Made by a program: the position numbers and the translations under genes. DNA of 37,161 nucleotides from Ignavibacteria bacterium (GTDB taxonomy: Bacteria; Bacteroidota; Ignavibacteria; Ch128b): contig VGVX01000021.1 in NCBI GenBank assembly GCA_016873845.1, positions 1 to 37,161 on the forward strand, read 5' to 3'. The notes beneath the pieces are model-generated. The model did not search any database and had not been told where the DNA came from. It saw only the letters and a list, made by a program, of their open reading frames with translations. This document shows, one piece after another, positions 34,239 to 37,161 of the stretch; the stretch's first letter is position 1, and each line of letters opens with the position of its first letter.

Positions 34239-36080
34239 TTATTGCAATTTCTCTTGAATCGACTTTATGTAATTCTGATCTATGTTCATACCATAATGCA
34301 TAGCAGCTTGAGCATCTTGCAGTGCCCGAGTGAATTCTTCTTTCCTGAAGTAGCAAATTGATCTTCTGTAGTAAGCATTTGCATTACTAGGAACTAGATT
34401 TAGCGCGGAGGAAAAATCCTTAATTGCAGAATTTAATTGAGAGATGTTCATAAAAGCAATTCCGCGATTCACATACGCAGTTGGATTATTGACATCGAGC
34501 TCCACGCATCTATTAAAATCACTAAAAGCTTTTTCAAATTCTCCGACTGTTGCAAACGCAATTGCTCTGTTCTGCAATGCTTCAAGGGAATTCGGACTTA
34601 ATTGTAATGCTGTATTTAAATCGGCAATCGCTAGATCGAATTGCTTTCTCATACCGTAGACAATTGCTCGATTACTGTAAGCTTTAGAATATTCGGGATG
34701 ATACTTAATTGAAGTATTGTAATCTTCTAAAGCTTTGTCTAATTGCTTTAGTTCTTTGCTGTAAACATTTCCTCGATTATTTAATGCAACCGGCACATGA
34801 GGGAATTGGTCTAAAACATCACTCCAAAGCGTCACACTATCTTTCCAAATCTTAGTCCGGTTATAATTTTGTACCGCAAGTGCGCCAATATAAATTACAA
34901 GAATTGAAATTATAATATTTTTTGCTTTTGGTTTATTTGAAACTAAGTATTGATAACCGAATCCAATCAATAAGAAAAAACCAATTGATGGGATATAGAC
35001 ATACCTGTCAGCCATCATGGCATCACCAACAGGAATTATCTGAAGTACCAAAGAAATATTTATTAGAAAAAAAGAGTAAGCAAAGAAAAATTTTGGTGTG
35101 AACTTTAAACTGTAAACAATTATGATCGTTAAACAGACTGCAATTAAAAAATAGAACCAAAAGAACGTCGGAATTCCTCCGTCTGGATAAGGATAGAATG
35201 CTGAAAGATTAATTGGAAGAATTAATTTTATTAAGTATTGAATAAATCCATAAGAAGCTATAGCCAAACGTTCGTATAATGGATAAATATTTGCATCTCT
35301 AATTGACTCACTCGATTGCTGAGCAAAGATTGCGATTACTCCAAATATTAGCGCTAATGCAACGAAAGGAATTTTTTCAATAATGACTTTTTTATCAGTC
35401 AATTTTCTGCCAACTGCAAAATCTATTGCAGCAATAGTAATTGCAAACGATACTGCTTGAGCTTTAGATAAAAGCGAGAGAACAAATAACAATAAGCTGT
35501 ATATAAAATATTTTTTCTTCTCCTGTTTAATAAACTTAACGTAATAAACTGCAGCTATCAGATAAAAAAGAGTGCAAAGCACATCTTTCCTCTCAGAGAT
35601 CCAGGCAACTGATTCAACATGTAAAGGATGAACTCCGAAAATAATTGATGTAACAATTGCTAATTGTAAATTCTCGAATAAGTAAAAAACGAAAATGAAT
35701 ACAAGAAGAGTATTAAGCAAATGAAGCAAGATATTGCTCAAGTGATACACAAACGGATCTAATTGACCTATCGAATAATCAACGGCAAAACTTAATATTG
35801 TAAGTGGATGATAGTTACCCATTGAATATGTGCTGAAAATATTTTCAATATTTTCAAAAGATAAATTCGTAATCTTACTATTCTGGACAACATACTGTCC
35901 GTCATCCCAATTTGTAAATCCATTTTGAAGCGCGGGCAAGTAAGCGATGAATGTCAAAATGATAATTGCAGCCAGCCAATACCAATTTTTCTTTAATGTA
36001 AAAAAATTCTTGCCTGCTGGTAGTTTATTTTCCGTTGATCGATCTGTCTTATTCTTTTTTCTTTTTTGATACTTCTTCAT
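34239..36080 (-). CDS. TMTC-like membrane glycosyltransferase with C-terminal TPR repeats
   Basis: 613 residues. About ten to eleven membrane helices in the first 400 residues form a GT-C type core. NWDDGQYVV (57-65) carries the acidic pair in the first outer loop, and HPLHVESVAWISERKD (151-166) is the signature of TMTC/DUF1736-like proteins. From about residue 425 at least five tetratricopeptide repeats follow (ALNNRGNVY, AYSNRAIVYG, ALQNRAIAFA, AYVNRGIAFM, AYYRRSICYF). Eukaryotic TMTC proteins O-mannosylate substrates; the bacterial relatives are assumed to glycosylate exported proteins or lipids, unproven. No good ribosome site was found. Confidence 0.9.
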   Translation of the reverse strand: MKKYQKRKKNKTDRSTENKLPAGKNFFTLKKNWYWLAAIIILTFIAYLPALQNGFTNWDDGQYVVQNSKITNLSFENIENIFSTYSMGNYHPLTILSFAVDYSIGQLDPFVYHLSNILLHLLNTLLVFIFVFYLFENLQLAIVTSIIFGVHPLHVESVAWISERKDVLCTLFYLIAAVYYVKFIKQEKKKYFIYSLLLFVLSLLSKAQAVSFAITIAAIDFAVGRKLTDKKVIIEKIPFVALALIFGVIAIFAQQSSESIRDANIYPLYERLAIASYGFIQYLIKLILPINLSAFYPYPDGGIPTFFWFYFLIAVCLTIIIVYSLKFTPKFFFAYSFFLINISLVLQIIPVGDAMMADRYVYIPSIGFFLLIGFGYQYLVSNKPKAKNIIISILVIYIGALAVQNYNRTKIWKDSVTLWSDVLDQFPHVPVALNNRGNVYSKELKQLDKALEDYNTSIKYHPEYSKAYSNRAIVYGMRKQFDLAIADLNTALQLSPNSLEALQNRAIAFATVGEFEKAFSDFNRCVELDVNNPTAYVNRGIAFMNISQLNSAIKDFSSALNLVPSNANAYYRRSICYFRKEEFTRALQDAQAAMHYGMNIDQNYIKSIQEKLQ

Positions 36081-36153
36081 TATTAAATTTAATTTCGAAG
36101 TAGTTTTATTGAAATATAACTATTATGGACAGACAATTCTATTATTGAATTAA

Positions 36154-36183
36154 TTGCTGCCACCGACCGGTCGGTGACAGCAG
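36154..36183. repeat. Palindrome at the breakpoint of the hydrogenase remnant
   Basis: The centre CACCGACCGGTCGGTG is a perfect 16-base palindrome. It is extended by GCTG/CAGC arms, broken by one mismatched pair, to about 28 bases. It is much richer in G+C than its surroundings. The first hydrogenase-like codons begin immediately after it. The shape resembles operators of TetR-type regulators, but no such gene is adjacent. It might also mark a rearrangement or assembly joint. Confidence 0.75.
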
Positions 36184-36190
36184 TAAAATT

Positions 36191-36502
36191 GTGGAAGCTC
36201 CGCGAGGAACTTTGACTCATCACTACATTACAGATGAAAAAGGAATCTTGAAAAGAGCAAATTTAATTGTAGGAACGACAAACAATTACGCACCGATTTC
36301 AATGTCAATAAATAAAGCCGCTCGCGGTTTGATTAAAAAAGGTTCGGAAATTACAGATGGTGTTTTGAATAAAATTGAAATGGCATTTCGTGCTTACGAT
36401 CCTTGTTTCGGTTGCGCAACACATTCGTTGCCTGGGCAAATGCCAATGACAGTTCGTGTTTTCGATTTACAAGGAAATTTGCTTACTGAAAGATCACGTT
36501 AG
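36191..36502 (+). pseudogene. C-terminal remnant of a NiFe-hydrogenase large subunit
   Basis: 103 residues matching only the end of a group 3-like NiFe-hydrogenase large subunit, normally over 400 residues. EAPRGTLTHHY (2-12), NLIVGTTNN and the C-terminal metal motif DPCFGCATH (70-78, Cys72 and Cys75) are present, followed by an extension (SLPGQMPMTVRVFD...) that the maturation protease would cut after His78. The N-terminal RxCGxC-type metal motif and the whole catalytic core are absent. The frame is closed by a TGA at 36146, and upstream codons do not resemble the family. GTG at 36191 is a formal start with no ribosome site. The stop overlaps the GTG of the protease by one base, as in intact hydrogenase operons. 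Truncation by deletion or an assembly join are both possible. Confidence 0.88.
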
Positions 36503-36975
36503 TGAAAATCGCGATTGTCGGCATCGGTAATCCGATTCTTTCAGACGATGCCGTTGGTCTTATAGCAGCCGAGAGATTATTCGAAACTATTTCAAAATCT
36601 CTCGACTGTTCTTTAATTATTCATTCCGAAGATATGATGTCTCTCATCGAAAGACTTTCAGTTTATGATTTTGCGTTTATTATTGATTCATTTCGCGATG
36701 TTGAGCATGTAGGAGAAGTTTTTGAAGTAAAACTTGATGAAGCGAAACTTTCCCGATTTGTGTCTCCGCACACACTCTCTTTCGCAAATATGCTTTCCCT
36801 CTATAAAGCTTCGAATATAAAATTGCCGAAAATTACTTTGTGTGGCATTGCAGTTAAAGATGTTGATACGTTCAAGGAAGAACTTTCTGACGAAATCAAG
36901 ATCAAATTACCGACAAGTGTCGAATCACTGAGAAGATTTTTTTTAGGTGAGTTAAAAAAAATGGTTAATAAATGA
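36502..36975 (+). CDS. Hydrogenase maturation protease
   Basis: 157 residues of the HycI/HybD/HoxW family, which clips the C-terminal extension from the hydrogenase large subunit after nickel insertion. GIGNPILSDDAVG (7-19) is the opening motif. Asp16, Asp62 (FIIDS) and His90 (SPHTL) occupy the places of the nickel ligands Glu16, Asp62 and His93 of HybD. The GTG start overlaps the stop of the large-subunit remnant by one base. The protein looks intact although its substrate gene here is not, so it either serves another hydrogenase or is left over from a decaying operon. Confidence 0.92.
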   Translation: MKIAIVGIGNPILSDDAVGLIAAERLFETISKSLDCSLIIHSEDMMSLIERLSVYDFAFIIDSFRDVEHVGEVFEVKLDEAKLSRFVSPHTLSFANMLSLYKASNIKLPKITLCGIAVKDVDTFKEELSDEIKIKLPTSVESLRRFFLGELKKMVNK

Positions 36976-37000
36976 AAAAGCCAAGCGAATTTGCTTGGCT
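36975..37000 (-). terminator. Rho-independent terminator of the response regulator gene
   Basis: AGCCAAGC and GCTTGGCT pair around a 6-base loop and are followed on the minus strand by five U. It begins 29 bases past the response regulator stop and may also block transcripts from the protease gene. Confidence 0.82.
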
Positions 37001-37029
37001 AAAATACAAAGTGATTTATAAATTAATAC

Positions 37030-37161
37030 TTATGCTATCGCTTCCTCAGTAACTTTTGTTAATTCCTCAGGTGTAAATGGTTTTGAAATAAAATTGAATG
37101 CACCAAGTTTTGTTGCCTCGATTGCAGTTTCAATTGTTGCGTAACCTGTAATCATTATAAC
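37030..37161 (-). CDS. Response regulator receiver domain, C-terminal end only
   Basis: The frame is open from the right edge to a TAA at 37030-37032, giving the last 43 residues of a CheY-like receiver: VIMITGYATIETAIEATKLG, then AFNFISKPFTPEEL. The switch Thr (in MITGYA) and conserved Lys (in SKPF) are visible; the phosphorylated Asp lies beyond the window. The protein ends directly after the receiver's last helix, so any other domain must be N-terminal to it. The partner kinase is not visible. Confidence 0.88.
   Translation of the reverse strand, partial: VIMITGYATIETAIEATKLGAFNFISKPFTPEELTKVTEEAIA

Overview
The window looks like chromosomal DNA from a member of the Ignavibacteria (Bacteroidetes/Chlorobi group). 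The evidence is low G+C, a type IX secretion (T9SS) C-terminal sorting tail of the NYPNPFNPSTVI type, an Oar-like TonB-dependent receptor, and very long secreted multidomain proteins. The housekeeping proteins also fit this group. Lineage is judged from protein character, not from a marker-gene tree. I see no tRNA, rRNA, CRISPR array, transposase or prophage gene, and no gap between genes exceeds 300 bases.

Layout. (1) 1-11895, minus strand: two giant secreted proteins. The first runs off the left edge (at least 1589 residues; three copies of one module, four Ig-like domains, YCF48-like repeats). The second is complete at 2335 residues (sialidase-like repeats, three Rossmann-like domains, five carboxypeptidase-regulatory-like domains, T9SS tail). 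(2) 12090-16070: peptide deformylase (minus), then a TonB-dependent receptor (plus) ending in a bidirectional terminator. (3) 16215-19070, minus strand: a heat-shock cluster, hsp20 / dnaK / hsp20 in genomic order. A possible sigma-54-type promoter and a cluster of TGTCA/TGACA dyads lie upstream of it. (4) 19292-22703, plus strand: a cofactor run of biotin ligase (birA), type III pantothenate kinase (coaX), cysteine desulfurase and a bacterial PH-domain membrane protein.

(5) 22782-30144: a lipoprotein (minus), a VOC-fold protein, a DASS/SLC13 carboxylate symporter, an AlkD-like DNA glycosylase (minus), a PspC / LiaF-like membrane pair and a GHL10-type glycoside hydrolase. (6) 30227-34191: a RidA-PAS overlapping pair (minus), mazG, an unrecognised secreted protein, an HU protein and a serine hydrolase (minus). 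(7) 34239-37161: a TMTC-like membrane glycosyltransferase with TPRs (minus), the last 103 residues of a NiFe-hydrogenase large subunit, its intact maturation protease, and the C-terminal end of a response regulator at the right edge.

Most of the window is ordinary core genome. The points most worth a second look are the beheaded hydrogenase gene, whose homology begins next to a 16-base perfect palindrome; the possible sigma-54/enhancer arrangement ahead of the heat-shock genes; the RNA hairpins whose mismatches become G-U pairs only in the transcribed strand; and the module sharing between the two giant secreted proteins. I did not find a clear new multi-gene system.
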